Part shown: positions 20,325 through 30,500 of the stretch, one piece after another
How positions within the stretch are numbered: position 1 is the first letter of the stretch
Layout: the number at the start of each line of letters is the position of its first letter
Assembly: GCF_003205515.1 (NCBI RefSeq)
Contig: NZ_KZ826481.1
Location: 102,650-166,649 of the forward strand
From: Litorivita pollutaquae
GTDB lineage: Bacteria > Pseudomonadota > Alphaproteobacteria > Rhodobacterales > Rhodobacteraceae
Reading direction: 5' to 3'
Length of the DNA stretch: 64,000 nt
Made by a program: the position numbers and the translations under genes
Notes under the pieces: generated by a model
Database searches by the model: none
What the model was told of the DNA's origin: nothing
What the model saw: only the letters and a program-made list of their open reading frames with translations

Positions 20325-20798
20325 TCACTCGTCCATAATCTCGCGCAACCGCGCATCCTCTTCCGCGCTCAATCCGGCGGTTTCGCTCTCTGGCGCCCGG
20401 GCCCGCGCGCGCAGATAAAAACCACCCATGCCCAAGGCCAGCAAAAGCATCAGGGGACCGGCTTGCCACAAAAGCCAATTGCTGCCCGTGGCGGTCGGGT
20501 TGAGCAGCACATATTCGCCGTAGCGCCCGACGATGAAATCCACCGCTTCGGCGTTGCTGTCCCCCGCCACCAACCGTTCGCGCACCAAAAGACGCAGATC
20601 ACGGGCCAATTCGGCGTTGCTGTCGTCGATGCTTTCATTGCGGCAGACAAGGCACCGAAGCCCCTTGGAAATCTCGCGGGCACGGGCCTCCAAGGCGGGA
20701 TCGGACAGGATTTCATCAGGCTGCACCGCTTGCGCCACCGGCGCCATCGCCAAAAGCGGCAGCGCCGCAAGCAACATTATGCGTATGAAACGGATCAT
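20325..20798 (-). CDS. ccmH: Cytochrome c maturation protein CcmH (CycL)
   Basis: CcmH keeps apocytochrome c haem-binding cysteines reduced for haem ligation. The 157-residue protein has a signal peptide (about 1-24), then the LRCLVCRNESI motif with Cys49 and Cys52, and one membrane segment near residues 105-125 followed by a short tail. Its ATG overlaps the ccmF stop (ATGA). It is the short CcmH without the TPR (CcmI) part, which must be encoded elsewhere. Confidence 0.95.
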   Translation of the reverse strand: MIRFIRIMLLAALPLLAMAPVAQAVQPDEILSDPALEARAREISKGLRCLVCRNESIDDSNAELARDLRLLVRERLVAGDSNAEAVDFIVGRYGEYVLLNPTATGSNWLLWQAGPLMLLLALGMGGFYLRARARAPESETAGLSAEEDARLREIMDE

Positions 20799-22768
20799 TC
20801 GGCAGGCACCCCCGTGGCCGTGGCCCTGCGCGCCCCTGCGGCGACACGGAATCGCCTGTCGCTCAGGCTGAGCGCCCCGCCAAAGGCCATCAAGATGGCA
20901 CCGCCCCAAATCCAATTGGCCAAGGGTTTGTAATAGCTGCGCACGGCCCAGCCACCGCCCTCTTGCGGATCGCCGATCACCACATAGATGTCGCGTAAAA
21001 ATCCCCCGTCAATCGCCGCCTCTGTGGTGGGCATTTTCGCCACCGGATAGATGCGTTTTTCGGGGTGCAGCGTGGAAATCACCCGGCCGTTTTTGGACAG
21101 GGTGAAATCCCCCATGGTCGAGCGATAGTTCGGCCCCTGCACGCTTTCGACACCATTGAGCACCAGATCATAGCCCGCAATTGAAAAAGGTTCTCCGGTT
21201 TGTACAACACGGATGTCTTCGGCTTCCCATGCAGTCAATCCGGCGATGCCGGTGATCACAATGCCAAGCCCCGCATGCGCCACTGCCTTGCCCCAATCGG
21301 CACGCGGCAGGCGCAGCATCCGGCGCAAACGCTCAGCAAATCCGCCCCGCCCCGTGCGCGACAAAAGATCGACGGCCGCACCAGAGACCAGCCAGGCGCC
21401 AAGGAACAATCCCACCGGCCCCACAGCCGAGCGACCTGTCTGCAACGCAAAGGCCAATGCGCCCACCGCCAGAGCCAAAACAAACGCCCCCCGCAAGCTA
21501 CGCAAGGCTTTGCCGATCCGCGCCCGTTTCCAAGGCAACATCGCCCCGATAGGCAAAATCAATCCCAACACCACCATGAAAGGCGTGAAGGACGTGTTGA
21601 AAAACGGCGCCCCTACCGACAGTTTGCGGTCAAACATCAACTCAGAAACCAAGGGCCAAATCGTGCCAACAAAGACCACAAAGGCCGCCACGCCGAGCAA
21701 GATATTGTTGAGCAATAGCGCGCTTTCGCGGCTGACCATGGCAAAGACACCTTTGGCCTCCATCGTGCCGGCACGGGCGGCAAATAAGGTCAGTGCCCCG
21801 CCCATGAATCCCGCAAGGATCAACAACAAGAACACACCGCGTTCGGGATCCGAGGCAAAGGCATGCACCGAAGTGATCACGCCCGAGCGCGTGATAAAGG
21901 CCCCGATCAGCGAGAAGCCAAAGGCAATGATCGCCAATAAGATCGTCCAGCTTTTCAGGCTTTCACGTTTCTCGACAACGATGGCCGAATGCAGCAGTGC
22001 AGCCGCGATAAGCCATGGCATGAATGAGGCGTTTTCTACCGGATCCCAAAACCAGAACCCGCCCCAGCCCAATTCATAATAGGCCCACCAAGAACCAAGC
22101 CCGATCCCGATGGTCAGGAAAATCCAGGCCGCCAAGGTCCACGGCCGCACCCAACGCCCCCATGCCGCATCCACGCGCCCTTCGATCAAGGCGGCGACGG
22201 CAAAGGAAAACGTCATCGAAAGCCCGACATAGCCAAGGTAGAGAAACGGCGGATGGAAGGCGAGGCCGGGATCTTGCAGCAGCGGGTTGAGATCCTGACC
22301 GTCAAAGGGCGGCGTGACCAGCCGCAGGAACGGATTTGATGTGAATAAAGAAAAGGCAAAGAATGCAGCGGCAATGAGGCTTTGCACGGCGAGAACCCGC
22401 GCGCGCAAGGTCGGCGGCAGATTGCCGCCAAACACCGCCGCCGCCGCACCAAAGGCCGTCACAATCAACACCCACAACAACATTGAACCTTCATGGTTGC
22501 CCCAAACACCGCTGAATTTATAGAGCAGCGGTTTGGCCGAATGCGAATTGAGGACCACCAAGCGCAGGCTGAAATCGGAGGTCACAAAGGCATGGGTCAG
22601 TGCGGCGAACGCGGCCAGTGTTAAAAGGAACTGCGCGATCGCGGCAGGTTCGGACATCGCCATCCAACCTTGCCACCGTTTATGCGCGCCAATCAGCGGA
22701 ACGATCGCGCCAAAGAGCGCGGTGAGAAATGCGAGGATAAGGGCGAAGTGGCCAAGTTCTGTAATCAT
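20795..22768 (-). CDS. ccmF: Haem lyase subunit CcmF
   Basis: CcmF transfers haem from holo-CcmE to apocytochrome c together with CcmH. The 657-residue polytopic membrane protein contains the tryptophan-rich WWD haem-handling region as WAYYELGWGGFWFWDPVEN near residues 225-245, and conserved periplasmic His residues. I chose the ATG at 22768 (MITELGHFALILAFL); the frame is open 12 codons further upstream. It is separated from ccmE by a holin and endolysin gene pair. Confidence 0.95.
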   Translation of the reverse strand: MITELGHFALILAFLTALFGAIVPLIGAHKRWQGWMAMSEPAAIAQFLLTLAAFAALTHAFVTSDFSLRLVVLNSHSAKPLLYKFSGVWGNHEGSMLLWVLIVTAFGAAAAVFGGNLPPTLRARVLAVQSLIAAAFFAFSLFTSNPFLRLVTPPFDGQDLNPLLQDPGLAFHPPFLYLGYVGLSMTFSFAVAALIEGRVDAAWGRWVRPWTLAAWIFLTIGIGLGSWWAYYELGWGGFWFWDPVENASFMPWLIAAALLHSAIVVEKRESLKSWTILLAIIAFGFSLIGAFITRSGVITSVHAFASDPERGVFLLLILAGFMGGALTLFAARAGTMEAKGVFAMVSRESALLLNNILLGVAAFVVFVGTIWPLVSELMFDRKLSVGAPFFNTSFTPFMVVLGLILPIGAMLPWKRARIGKALRSLRGAFVLALAVGALAFALQTGRSAVGPVGLFLGAWLVSGAAVDLLSRTGRGGFAERLRRMLRLPRADWGKAVAHAGLGIVITGIAGLTAWEAEDIRVVQTGEPFSIAGYDLVLNGVESVQGPNYRSTMGDFTLSKNGRVISTLHPEKRIYPVAKMPTTEAAIDGGFLRDIYVVIGDPQEGGGWAVRSYYKPLANWIWGGAILMAFGGALSLSDRRFRVAAGARRATATGVPAE

Positions 22769-22895
22769 GGCCCGCTTATACGCCGCCGCAGCCCCCCGCG
22801 CCAATCACATTCGCAACGCGGGGCGGATCACATTGTCGCGGGTGCGGGGGGCCTGCCGGCCACGGGAGAGGGCCGGTCGCGCAAGGCTATGGCCG

Positions 22896-23477
22896 CTATG
22901 GACCTGCAAGATCCTTCTGCCACGCGTCCAATGCGGCGTTCTCGTCTGTTGTAATCACCGCCATTGAGACCGTTGCATCAGCGCCGGTGTCACCCGCGCC
23001 CGGACGGATCTCTGACATTTGTCCGAGGGTGGAGAGGTTCTCCATCACAACTGGTGCCATAGCCGTTGTTGCGGCGATTGAGCGTTGGAACTGCTGCCCT
23101 TTTACCTGATATCGAGCCCCGAAATAAAACGACACGATGGCACCCAACAGCCACCAAAGTGGCTCCGGCACCAAAGCGACCCCCTGCATCCGGCTGGCGA
23201 ACCAGATCGGATCAACCATAGCAGAGACAAACAGCCCCAGAGTGCCAAGCGCCAACATCGGGCGCGGCAAGCGGTTAAGCGCATCCATCAACCGGTCAAA
23301 CCGGCTTGCGCCCGCACCGGAAAATTCCGCGCCGAACTGTCGCAAGACAGTCCCTTGTAACTCGGCCTCGCGCCGTGCGGCGGCCTCGCGGTTCTCGACG
23401 AAGACACCGGCGGTTTCACGAATGACATTACGCCCCCCGCCGAACAGCCCCTCAAACATACGTCCAATCAACCCCAT
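22896..23477 (-). CDS. Holin family protein (GTA-type, 3TM holin family)
   Basis: The 193-residue protein starts MGLIGRMFEGLFGGGRN. It has hydrophobic segments at about 85-107 (PMLALGTLGLFVSAMVDPIW) and 120-142 (WWLLGAIVSFYFGARYQ), and a polar tail. This matches the GTA_holin_3TM family found with Rhodobacterales gene transfer agents. It overlaps the endolysin gene by 10 bases, so the two form a lysis cassette. No capsid, portal, terminase or tail gene is in the window. It sits between ccmE and ccmF on the same strand. Confidence 0.8.
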   Translation of the reverse strand: MGLIGRMFEGLFGGGRNVIRETAGVFVENREAAARREAELQGTVLRQFGAEFSGAGASRFDRLMDALNRLPRPMLALGTLGLFVSAMVDPIWFASRMQGVALVPEPLWWLLGAIVSFYFGARYQVKGQQFQRSIAATTAMAPVVMENLSTLGQMSEIRPGAGDTGADATVSMAVITTDENAALDAWQKDLAGP

Positions 23478-24091
23478 GATGCCACGCGCTCCTGAAATTC
23501 TGCAGGTGAAAGATGATAGCGCGGGGCGATGAAGTCTTCGGCGCGGCGAATCCACCCGCCTTTACCCCCTGCCCGCGTGATCACATATTTGCGGCTTGCG
23601 GCGCGGTGGTCGGCAAGGCGGAAATAATAATTGCGCCGCGCAATCCCATAAGCATCGGCCAGATGCTGCGGTGCTTGAGCCTGCGCGATTTTGGCCGCAC
23701 GGATCGTTTGAGGGCCGATCACCCCGTCGACCGAAACCTGCTGCCCCATTTGCCGCAAGAGCTGTTGCAGGATTCGCACCGCATTACTGCCGGCGTTGAC
23801 ATACATGTCGAATACGCTGGCCTGAATCGACACAGGCAGGGCATCGATGCGCGGACGGTGGAAATAATGATCTACGAAAATCTGCTCGGCGCGGGCGCGG
23901 GTCATCGCCCGCACATCGGCCACCGAAACCACACCATCACCGGTTAAATCCAATCCCAGCCGCCGCATCGTGTGGATCGTCACGCCATATTTGGTCGCGC
24001 CGCCCGGGTCATCGGGATCGTTCACAAAGCCGCCTTCACGGGCGACAATTTCTTTTGCAATCTGCGCGACAGTCTGCTCGACAGGGGCCAT
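23468..24091 (-). CDS. Peptidoglycan hydrolase (GH108 N-acetylmuramidase, endolysin)
   Basis: The 207-residue protein has an N-terminal GH108 domain with the catalytic Glu19 in REGGFVNDPDDPGGATKYG. A C-terminal predicted peptidoglycan-binding region (about 110-190) contains VDGVIGPQTI. There is no signal peptide, so export would need the holin encoded just downstream. Relatives act as phage or GTA endolysins. Only one half CtrA-like site, GTTAAC near 24145-24150, is seen upstream. It lies 111 bases after ccmE. Confidence 0.88.
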   Translation of the reverse strand: MAPVEQTVAQIAKEIVAREGGFVNDPDDPGGATKYGVTIHTMRRLGLDLTGDGVVSVADVRAMTRARAEQIFVDHYFHRPRIDALPVSIQASVFDMYVNAGSNAVRILQQLLRQMGQQVSVDGVIGPQTIRAAKIAQAQAPQHLADAYGIARRNYYFRLADHRAASRKYVITRAGGKGGWIRRAEDFIAPRYHLSPAEFQERVASWG

Positions 24092-24202
24092 CTTGCGTGC
24101 CTTTCGTGTCAGGGAAATTCCTGATCGAAGGCTCGGACAAAATGGTTAACGCCGCCCCATCAGGGCGCGCGCGCAGAGGTGTGGCACCGGCGGCTTAACT
24201 GT

Positions 24203-24649
24203 TCAGCTGCCGTTCGGTTCTTGGTAGACGCCTTGATCTTTCAACGCATCCACGACCTCTTTGGGCATGTAATCCTCATCATGTTTAGCAAGGATTTCAG
24301 TGGCTTCAAAGATTCCATTGATGTAGTTTCCGGTGCCGATCATGCCTTGGTTCTCGGCAAAAAGATCGGGCAGCACCCCGCGAAACGTGACGGGGATCGA
24401 CGCGCCGCCATCGGTCACATTGAACCGGATCACCTCGCCTTGGCCCCGCTCCAAGGTGCCCTCTTCGACAAGTCCGCCGATGCGAAAAACCTCACGCGGT
24501 TGCGGCGGCTCGGCGATCACTTCACTGGGGGAGCGAAAGAAATTTATACCGTCTCTCATCGCATAGCCGATAAGCCCCGTGGCCAAGAGCAAAGCCAGAG
24601 TGGTGATGATCAAGACCTGCCCGCGGCGTTTTTTCTTGAGACCCTTCAT
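24203..24649 (-). CDS. ccmE: Cytochrome c maturation haem chaperone CcmE
   Basis: CcmE carries haem covalently in the periplasm and hands it to CcmF. The 148-residue protein has an N-terminal anchor (about 10-30), an OB-fold domain, and the haem-binding His123 in LAKHDEDYMP followed by Tyr127. It is 27 bases downstream of argC and probably in the same transcript. Confidence 0.96.
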   Translation of the reverse strand: MKGLKKKRRGQVLIITTLALLLATGLIGYAMRDGINFFRSPSEVIAEPPQPREVFRIGGLVEEGTLERGQGEVIRFNVTDGGASIPVTFRGVLPDLFAENQGMIGTGNYINGIFEATEILAKHDEDYMPKEVVDALKDQGVYQEPNGS

Positions 24650-24676
24650 GGTGTTCTCCTAAATCTCCGGCTCGGC

Positions 24677-25705
24677 TCACGGATAGACCGGCGCGAGCAT
24701 CAGCCCTGCCGTTTCGTCCTCGCCGAGCATCAGATTGGCATTTTGCATGGCTTGGCCCGAGGAGCCTTTGCACAGATTGTCGAGCGTACCGACGACAATC
24801 GCGCGCCCCGGCCGGCGGTCCGCCACAACCCCGATATAGCACAGATTCGTCGCCCGCACGTCCTTCATCGCAGGCACCTGTCCGAGCGGCAAAACATGGA
24901 TGAACGGCTCGTCCGCATAGGCGGCGACCAAAGCATCCTGCACCGCCTGCGCATCGCCTTTGACATAGCCGGTGGCGAGGATGCCGCGGCTGGCGGGGAT
25001 TAAATGCGGGGTGAATTGCACCTCGACGGGGCGGCCCGCAATCAGGGAAAACTCCTGATCAAATTCGCCCAAATGCCGATGGGTGCCGCCAACCGAATAG
25101 GCGGTGGCGTTTTCAGTCATTTCGGCGGTAAGCAGCAATTCCTTGGCCGAGCGTCCGGCGCCCGATGCCCCGACTTTGAGATCCAAGATGATTTCGTCGA
25201 GATCAATCACACCAGCACCGATCAAGGGCCGCAAGATGAATTGCCCGGTGGCAGCATTGCATCCCGTGCCCGCCACCAAACGCGCGGATTTGATGTCCTC
25301 GCGGTAAAACTCGGTCAGGCCATAAACCGCCTCTTGTTGCATTTCAGGCGCCGCATGATCATTGCCATACCACTTTTTATACGCCGCCGGATCGCGCAAC
25401 CGGAAGTCCGCCGAAAGATCGACGATCTTCAAGGTCTCGGGCAATGTGCGGATCACCTCTTGCGAGGTTTTATGCGGCAAGGCGCAAAAACACAGGTCAA
25501 TCGCAGAGAAATCAATCTCCTCGATCGTCACCAGATCCGGCAGGTTCAAATGACGCAGATGCGGGTAGACATCCGACATTTTCATCCCTGCTTTGGAATT
25601 GGCGGCCAACGCGGCCACCTCCATTGTCGGATGCGTGGCGATCAACCGGACCAATTCGGCGCCGGTATAACCGGACGCGCCCAGAATGGCGATTTTATGG
25701 GTCAT
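24677..25705 (-). CDS. argC: N-acetyl-gamma-glutamyl-phosphate reductase
   Basis: ArgC reduces N-acetylglutamyl phosphate to the semialdehyde in arginine synthesis. The 342 residues show the NADP-binding [13 protein letters not shown] loop (residues 9-21), the catalytic Cys in VAGTGCNAA, and [13 protein letters not shown]. Other arg genes are not nearby. It heads an argC-ccmE-endolysin-holin-ccmF-ccmH run. Confidence 0.95.
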   Translation of the reverse strand: MTHKIAILGASGYTGAELVRLIATHPTMEVAALAANSKAGMKMSDVYPHLRHLNLPDLVTIEEIDFSAIDLCFCALPHKTSQEVIRTLPETLKIVDLSADFRLRDPAAYKKWYGNDHAAPEMQQEAVYGLTEFYREDIKSARLVAGTGCNAATGQFILRPLIGAGVIDLDEIILDLKVGASGAGRSAKELLLTAEMTENATAYSVGGTHRHLGEFDQEFSLIAGRPVEVQFTPHLIPASRGILATGYVKGDAQAVQDALVAAYADEPFIHVLPLGQVPAMKDVRATNLCYIGVVADRRPGRAIVVGTLDNLCKGSSGQAMQNANLMLGEDETAGLMLAPVYP

Positions 25706-25768
25706 GGTGACCTCTTTCTCAAAGGGCCGCAGGGCGCAATGCCGCGTTGCGGGAAGTATTTCACAAGA

Positions 25769-26581
25769 TCAAGCGGTTTGAAATTCGACTTTTCGTCGCA
25801 ATATCTGCGTGGCTTGGCTCGACACTTTGCGTGGATCACCTGTGGTCAGGAATAGGTTGTCCTGCCCCGCGCCGATCATCTTGGGGTGCCGATCAAGATA
25901 ATCCGCAAGGCTTTCGGCAACAAGATCAGCCTGTGAATAAACCGTCACCTCGGGACCGAGCGCCTCTTGGAAGGCGTCTTGCATCAACGGATAATGCGTG
26001 CAGCCAAGGATCGCGGCTTGCGGGTTCGGCAATTTGCGTTTGAGCGCATCAACGTGGCTGCGCACCAAGGCTTCGGCGAGAATGATATCGCCGTCCTCGA
26101 TTGCATCCACCAAACCGCCGCAGGCCTGTCCTTCGACATCGACGCCAATGGCACGAAACGCCAATTCGCGTTGAAACGCGCGGCTCGCAACCGTGGCCGG
26201 GGTGGCAAACAACGCTACATTGCCCACGGCGACCTCGCGGGGCGGGGAATTGTCGCCCCATTTGCGTTCGGTCAGGGCCTCGATCAGCGGCACAAACACG
26301 CCAAGCACCCGTTTGTCAGAGGGCACCCAGCTTTCCTGCATCCGGCGCAGGGCGGCGGCGCTGGCGGTGTTGCAGGCAAGGATCACCAGATCACACCCCG
26401 CATCCCACATCCGTTCCACCGCAGCCGTCGTCAGGTTGAAAATATCATCGGGCGTGCGCACACCATAGGGGGCATGAGCACTGTCGCCGAAATAAACAAA
26501 CGGCACATCGGGCAACCGTTTGGCCGCCGCATCCAGAACGGTCAAACCGCCCAAACCACTGTCAAAAACGCCTACGGCCAT
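25769..26581 (-). CDS. murI: Glutamate racemase
   Basis: MurI makes D-glutamate for peptidoglycan. The 270-residue enzyme starts [16 protein letters not shown]. The two catalytic cysteines are in [12 protein letters not shown] and LGCTHYPLM. The ATG at 26581 overlaps the end of the upstream acyltransferase gene by 20 bases, so the genes are coupled. Confidence 0.94.
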   Translation of the reverse strand: MAVGVFDSGLGGLTVLDAAAKRLPDVPFVYFGDSAHAPYGVRTPDDIFNLTTAAVERMWDAGCDLVILACNTASAAALRRMQESWVPSDKRVLGVFVPLIEALTERKWGDNSPPREVAVGNVALFATPATVASRAFQRELAFRAIGVDVEGQACGGLVDAIEDGDIILAEALVRSHVDALKRKLPNPQAAILGCTHYPLMQDAFQEALGPEVTVYSQADLVAESLADYLDRHPKMIGAGQDNLFLTTGDPRKVSSQATQILRRKVEFQTA

Positions 26582-27494
26582 TGCTGCCCCGCCTGTTCCA
26601 AACCCGCTCTGCCGAGGGTTTCGGCGCGCGGTGTTTCGCTTCGAATTCATGGCCATAGTCAAAATTGGCATATGGCTCTGGCGACAGCTCATACGTCGAT
26701 CTGCGCAAGAAATCCATCATTGCTTTGCCGTTGGCACGCCGCGCCACCAATTCCTTGCGCGGCAGAGGTTTTCCGATCACTACGCGCAGCGGTCCATCGA
26801 CACGGGTGCGAAATTCACGGATCAAAAGCCCCATACGCAAGGACGGATGCAGATGGCTGGCAATCTGAAAAAGGCGCGAGGTATGACCGTCAAAGTAAAC
26901 CGGCACCACGGCGGCGTCGGATTTTGCGATCATCTTGGCGGTAAAACTGCGCCACAGCGGATCCATCGGCACCCCAAAAGGGCGCGCGGCGGTCGACACG
27001 GTGCCACCGGGAAAGACGCCGATCGCACCGCCCTGCCCCAAATACCGCAGGGCTTCGGCCCGAGTGGAGATATTTTGCGCCAAAGCCGCGCGATTGTCGT
27101 CAAAACGGATCGGCAAGATGACGCGGTCGAGATCGCGCGCCTTGCGAAACACCGCATTGGCCAGGATACGGAAATCACCACGCCGTGTGGCCAACAAATG
27201 CCCCAACATCAACCCGTCGAGGATGCCATAAGGATGGTTTGAAACGGTGATCAAGGGACCGGTTTTCGGCAAGTTATCAAGGCTGCCGCCGATCACCTCG
27301 AGCGAGACACCGTAGCGCTCTTTCATTACCGTCCAAAAGCAGGCACCAGCCGCGACATCAATGTCATATCCCGCCGCGCGGCGAATCAATCCAAAGCGCC
27401 CTGAAGCCGCCTCCATCGCGCGAATGACGGCACGGCCACCGCGCGTTTCCGCGCTATGGGCGTAGGAGATATCACGGGCGACATGACGATTCAT
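26562..27494 (-). CDS. Lysophospholipid acyltransferase family protein
   Basis: The 310-residue protein has the acyltransferase block [10 protein letters not shown] (His and Asp five residues apart, about residues 83-92) and the phosphate-binding block [10 protein letters not shown]. This places it in the PlsC-like superfamily with OlsB/OlsA-type relatives. It probably acylates a lipid precursor at the membrane; the substrate (lysophosphatidate, lyso-ornithine lipid or another) cannot be told. It precedes and overlaps murI. Confidence 0.82.
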   Translation of the reverse strand: MNRHVARDISYAHSAETRGGRAVIRAMEAASGRFGLIRRAAGYDIDVAAGACFWTVMKERYGVSLEVIGGSLDNLPKTGPLITVSNHPYGILDGLMLGHLLATRRGDFRILANAVFRKARDLDRVILPIRFDDNRAALAQNISTRAEALRYLGQGGAIGVFPGGTVSTAARPFGVPMDPLWRSFTAKMIAKSDAAVVPVYFDGHTSRLFQIASHLHPSLRMGLLIREFRTRVDGPLRVVIGKPLPRKELVARRANGKAMMDFLRRSTYELSPEPYANFDYGHEFEAKHRAPKPSAERVWNRRGSNGRRRF

Positions 27495-27517
27495 GGCGCG
27501 GTTCTAGGCTTTGGCGC

Positions 27518-27557
27518 GCCCCAAGGGAAGGAGGATTGCGCCTCCTCCCCGTGGGGC
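27518..27557 (-). terminator. Strong hairpin after the oxidoreductase gene
   Basis: Arms of 17 bases (27518-27534 and 27541-27557), with two mismatches and a 6-base loop, lie between the oxidoreductase stop and the acyltransferase start. No T-run follows on either strand, so termination is likely weak or factor dependent. Confidence 0.45.
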
Positions 27558-27575
27558 ACACTCGCCCCTAGCGCC

Positions 27576-30500
27576 CTATTCGGCGGCTTTGGCCTGCTCC
27601 GATCCGCCACTGCGGATCGCCGCCAACAATTCCTCACGGCGCTTGGCGGCTTTGGCTTCATTGGCCTGTTTGACCGGACCGAAGCCCCGAATTTGCAAAG
27701 GCAGTTCTGCCAAGGCCACGGCGGGCTCCTTGATCCGGGGGTTGTAGGTGTCGAACAAGGCCCTCATATCGGCCTCATATTGCGCAATCAAAGCCCGCTC
27801 CATTTTGCGCTCTTGCGTGCGCCCGAACGGATCCAAAGCCGTGCCGCGCAGGCGTTTCATATGCGCCAGAATCCACAAAGGACGCCGCATCCATGCACCG
27901 AAGCTGCGCTTTTGCGGACGCCCGTCAGTGCCCTCTTTGGCAAGAACCGGCGGGGCAAGATGGTAGGTCATTTTGAACGCCCCCTCAAACTCTGCCTCGG
28001 CCTTTTTGCGGGTATCGATCAACAGCCGTGCAACCTCGTATTCATCCTTATAGGACAAGAGCTTATGATAGCCCAATGCCACCGCTTCACGCAGATCATC
28101 AGGCGCCGCTTCAACGAATTTCTTATACCGTTTGGCCAATCCGCGTCCCTGATAGTCAATCAAATGTTTGCGGCGATATTCGATCCGCTCATCCAAGGTT
28201 TTCGGAAGCGCCACAACGGTCGGCTGCATCACTTTTTCGGCGGCTTGCGGATGCACCACGGCCCAGCGGCCCACTTCAAACGCCCGCAGGTTTTGATCCA
28301 CCGCCGCACCATTGAGGGTGATCGCTTCGGCAATCGAGGATTTATCAAGAGGGATCAAACCCTTCTGCCATGCCGCGCCGAAAATGATCATGTTGGAAAA
28401 GATGCTATCGCCCAATGTGGCGCGGGCCAGTTCAGAGGCATCAAACAATGTCACCCGGTCTTTCATCCGCGCCGTCAGCGCCAATTCCAATTGCTCGGCG
28501 GGCAACTTGAACTCTGTATCGCGGGTGAAATCGCCGGTGATGATCTGGTGATTATTGACCACCGCACCGGTGCGCCCCATCGCCGTAAGGCCAAGGGTTT
28601 TGCTGCCTGCCGACACGACCAGATCGCCGCCGATCAGCGCATCACATTCGCCCGTGGCGACGCGAATGGCGCTGATATCGGCGGGGGTATTGGCGATACG
28701 GCAATGGATATGCACCGCGCCGCCTTTCTGCGCGAGGCCCGCCATTTCCATCATGCCGGCGCCTTTGCCCGCGATCTGTGCCGCTTGGGCCAGAACCGCG
28801 CCGATGGTAACGACGCCGGTGCCGCCGACGCCGGTGATCACAACGTTATGGGTGCCGTGGATTTCGGGCAATGTCGGTTCGGGCAGAACCGGCAGGTCCA
28901 AAGGTTTGGCCGCGCCTTTGCCTTGTCCGCCTTTGCGCGGCGTGGCCCCTTCTAAGGTGACAAAACTGGGGCAGAAGCCTTTGACGCAAGAGAAATCTTT
29001 GTTGCAGGAGCTTTGATCAATCGCGCGCTTGCGGCCCAATTCGGTTTCCTTGGGCACGATCGAGACACAGTTCGATTGCACCCCGCAATCGCCGCACCCC
29101 TCACAGACATCGGTATTGATAAACACCCGTTTGTCCGGATCAGGGAAGGTGCCGCGACGGCGGCGGCGGCGTTTTTCGGCGGCGCAGGTTTGCACATAAA
29201 CAATGACCGAAACACCTTCGCATTCGCGCATCTTGCGTTGCACATCGTCAAGATCGGCGCGCTCATGGCGGGTGACGTCGCGCGGGAAACGGTCAAGGTC
29301 GACGTCTTCCTTTTCATCATAGACCAGCGCGACATTTTGCACCCCCATCGCCACCAGTTCATGGGCAATGCGATCGGCAGTCAACCCGCCCTCATTCGCT
29401 TGTCCGCCGGTCATGGCAACGGCATCGTTGAACAAGATTTTATAGGTGATGTTGGTGCCCGCAGCCAAAGCCGCGCGGATCGCCTGCACACCGGAATGGT
29501 TATAGGTGCCGTCGCCCATGTTTTGGAACACATGTTTGGTGTTGGAAAACGGGGCTTCGCCGATCCAATTGGCCCCTTCGGCGCCCATATGGGTGTTGCC
29601 CATGGTGTCGCGCTCCATCCATTGCACCATATAATGGCACCCGATGCCCGCATAGGCGCGGCTGCCGTCGGGGACTTTGGTCGATGTATTATGCGGACAG
29701 CCCGAACAGAAATACGGCAAACGCGCCGCCAGCTCGGGGGCGTTATCGGCGCGCTTGGCCTCGGCGATTTTGACAAGCCCGGCTTTGACGCTATCGGTCT
29801 CGCGGCCCTCTTCGATAAAGATTTCTCCAAGCTTTTCGGCAATCAGGATCGGCCCGATTGCGCCCTGCACCGGAAACAGCACCTCGTCCTGCCGCTCGCC
29901 CTTGCGCCAGCCGTAAACACGGCGGCCACGACGGTCGTCGAAAATCGCCTCTTTCACCTGCACTTCGATGAGCTTGCGTTTCTCTTCAACCACGATGATC
30001 AAATCGAGCCCCTCGGCCCAATCATGAAAACCGCGCATGTTCAGGGGCCACACCTGACCGATCTTGTAGGTGGTGATGCCAAGGCGTTCGGCCTCTGCCT
30101 CGTCGATGCCCAACATGGACAGCGCATGCATCAAATCCAGCCAGTTCTTGCCCGCCGCGACAAGGCCGATTTTCGCGCCGGCTTTGCCCCAAACCCGTTT
30201 GTCAATTTTATTGGCGTGGGCAAAGGCTTCGGCGGCATGGCGTTTGTAATCAATCAGCCGTGCTTCTTGTTCGGTGGGCGTGTCAACGATGCGGATATTG
30301 ACCCCGCCAGCAGGCATTGTGAAATCAGAGGGGGTGACGAGCTGCATGCGGTTCGGATCGCCGTCGACGACCGCAGTCGCCTCGACCGTGTCTTTCATGG
30401 TTTTCAGGCCAACCCACAGGCCGGAATACCGGCTCAGCGCCCAGCCGTAGATGCCGTAATCAAGAATTTCCTGCACGCCGGCGGGGCTGACGATCGGCAT

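Noticed and set aside
24144..24150. CtrA site before the endolysin gene
   Set aside because: Only one GTTAAC half is present; the second TTAA at the correct spacing is missing.
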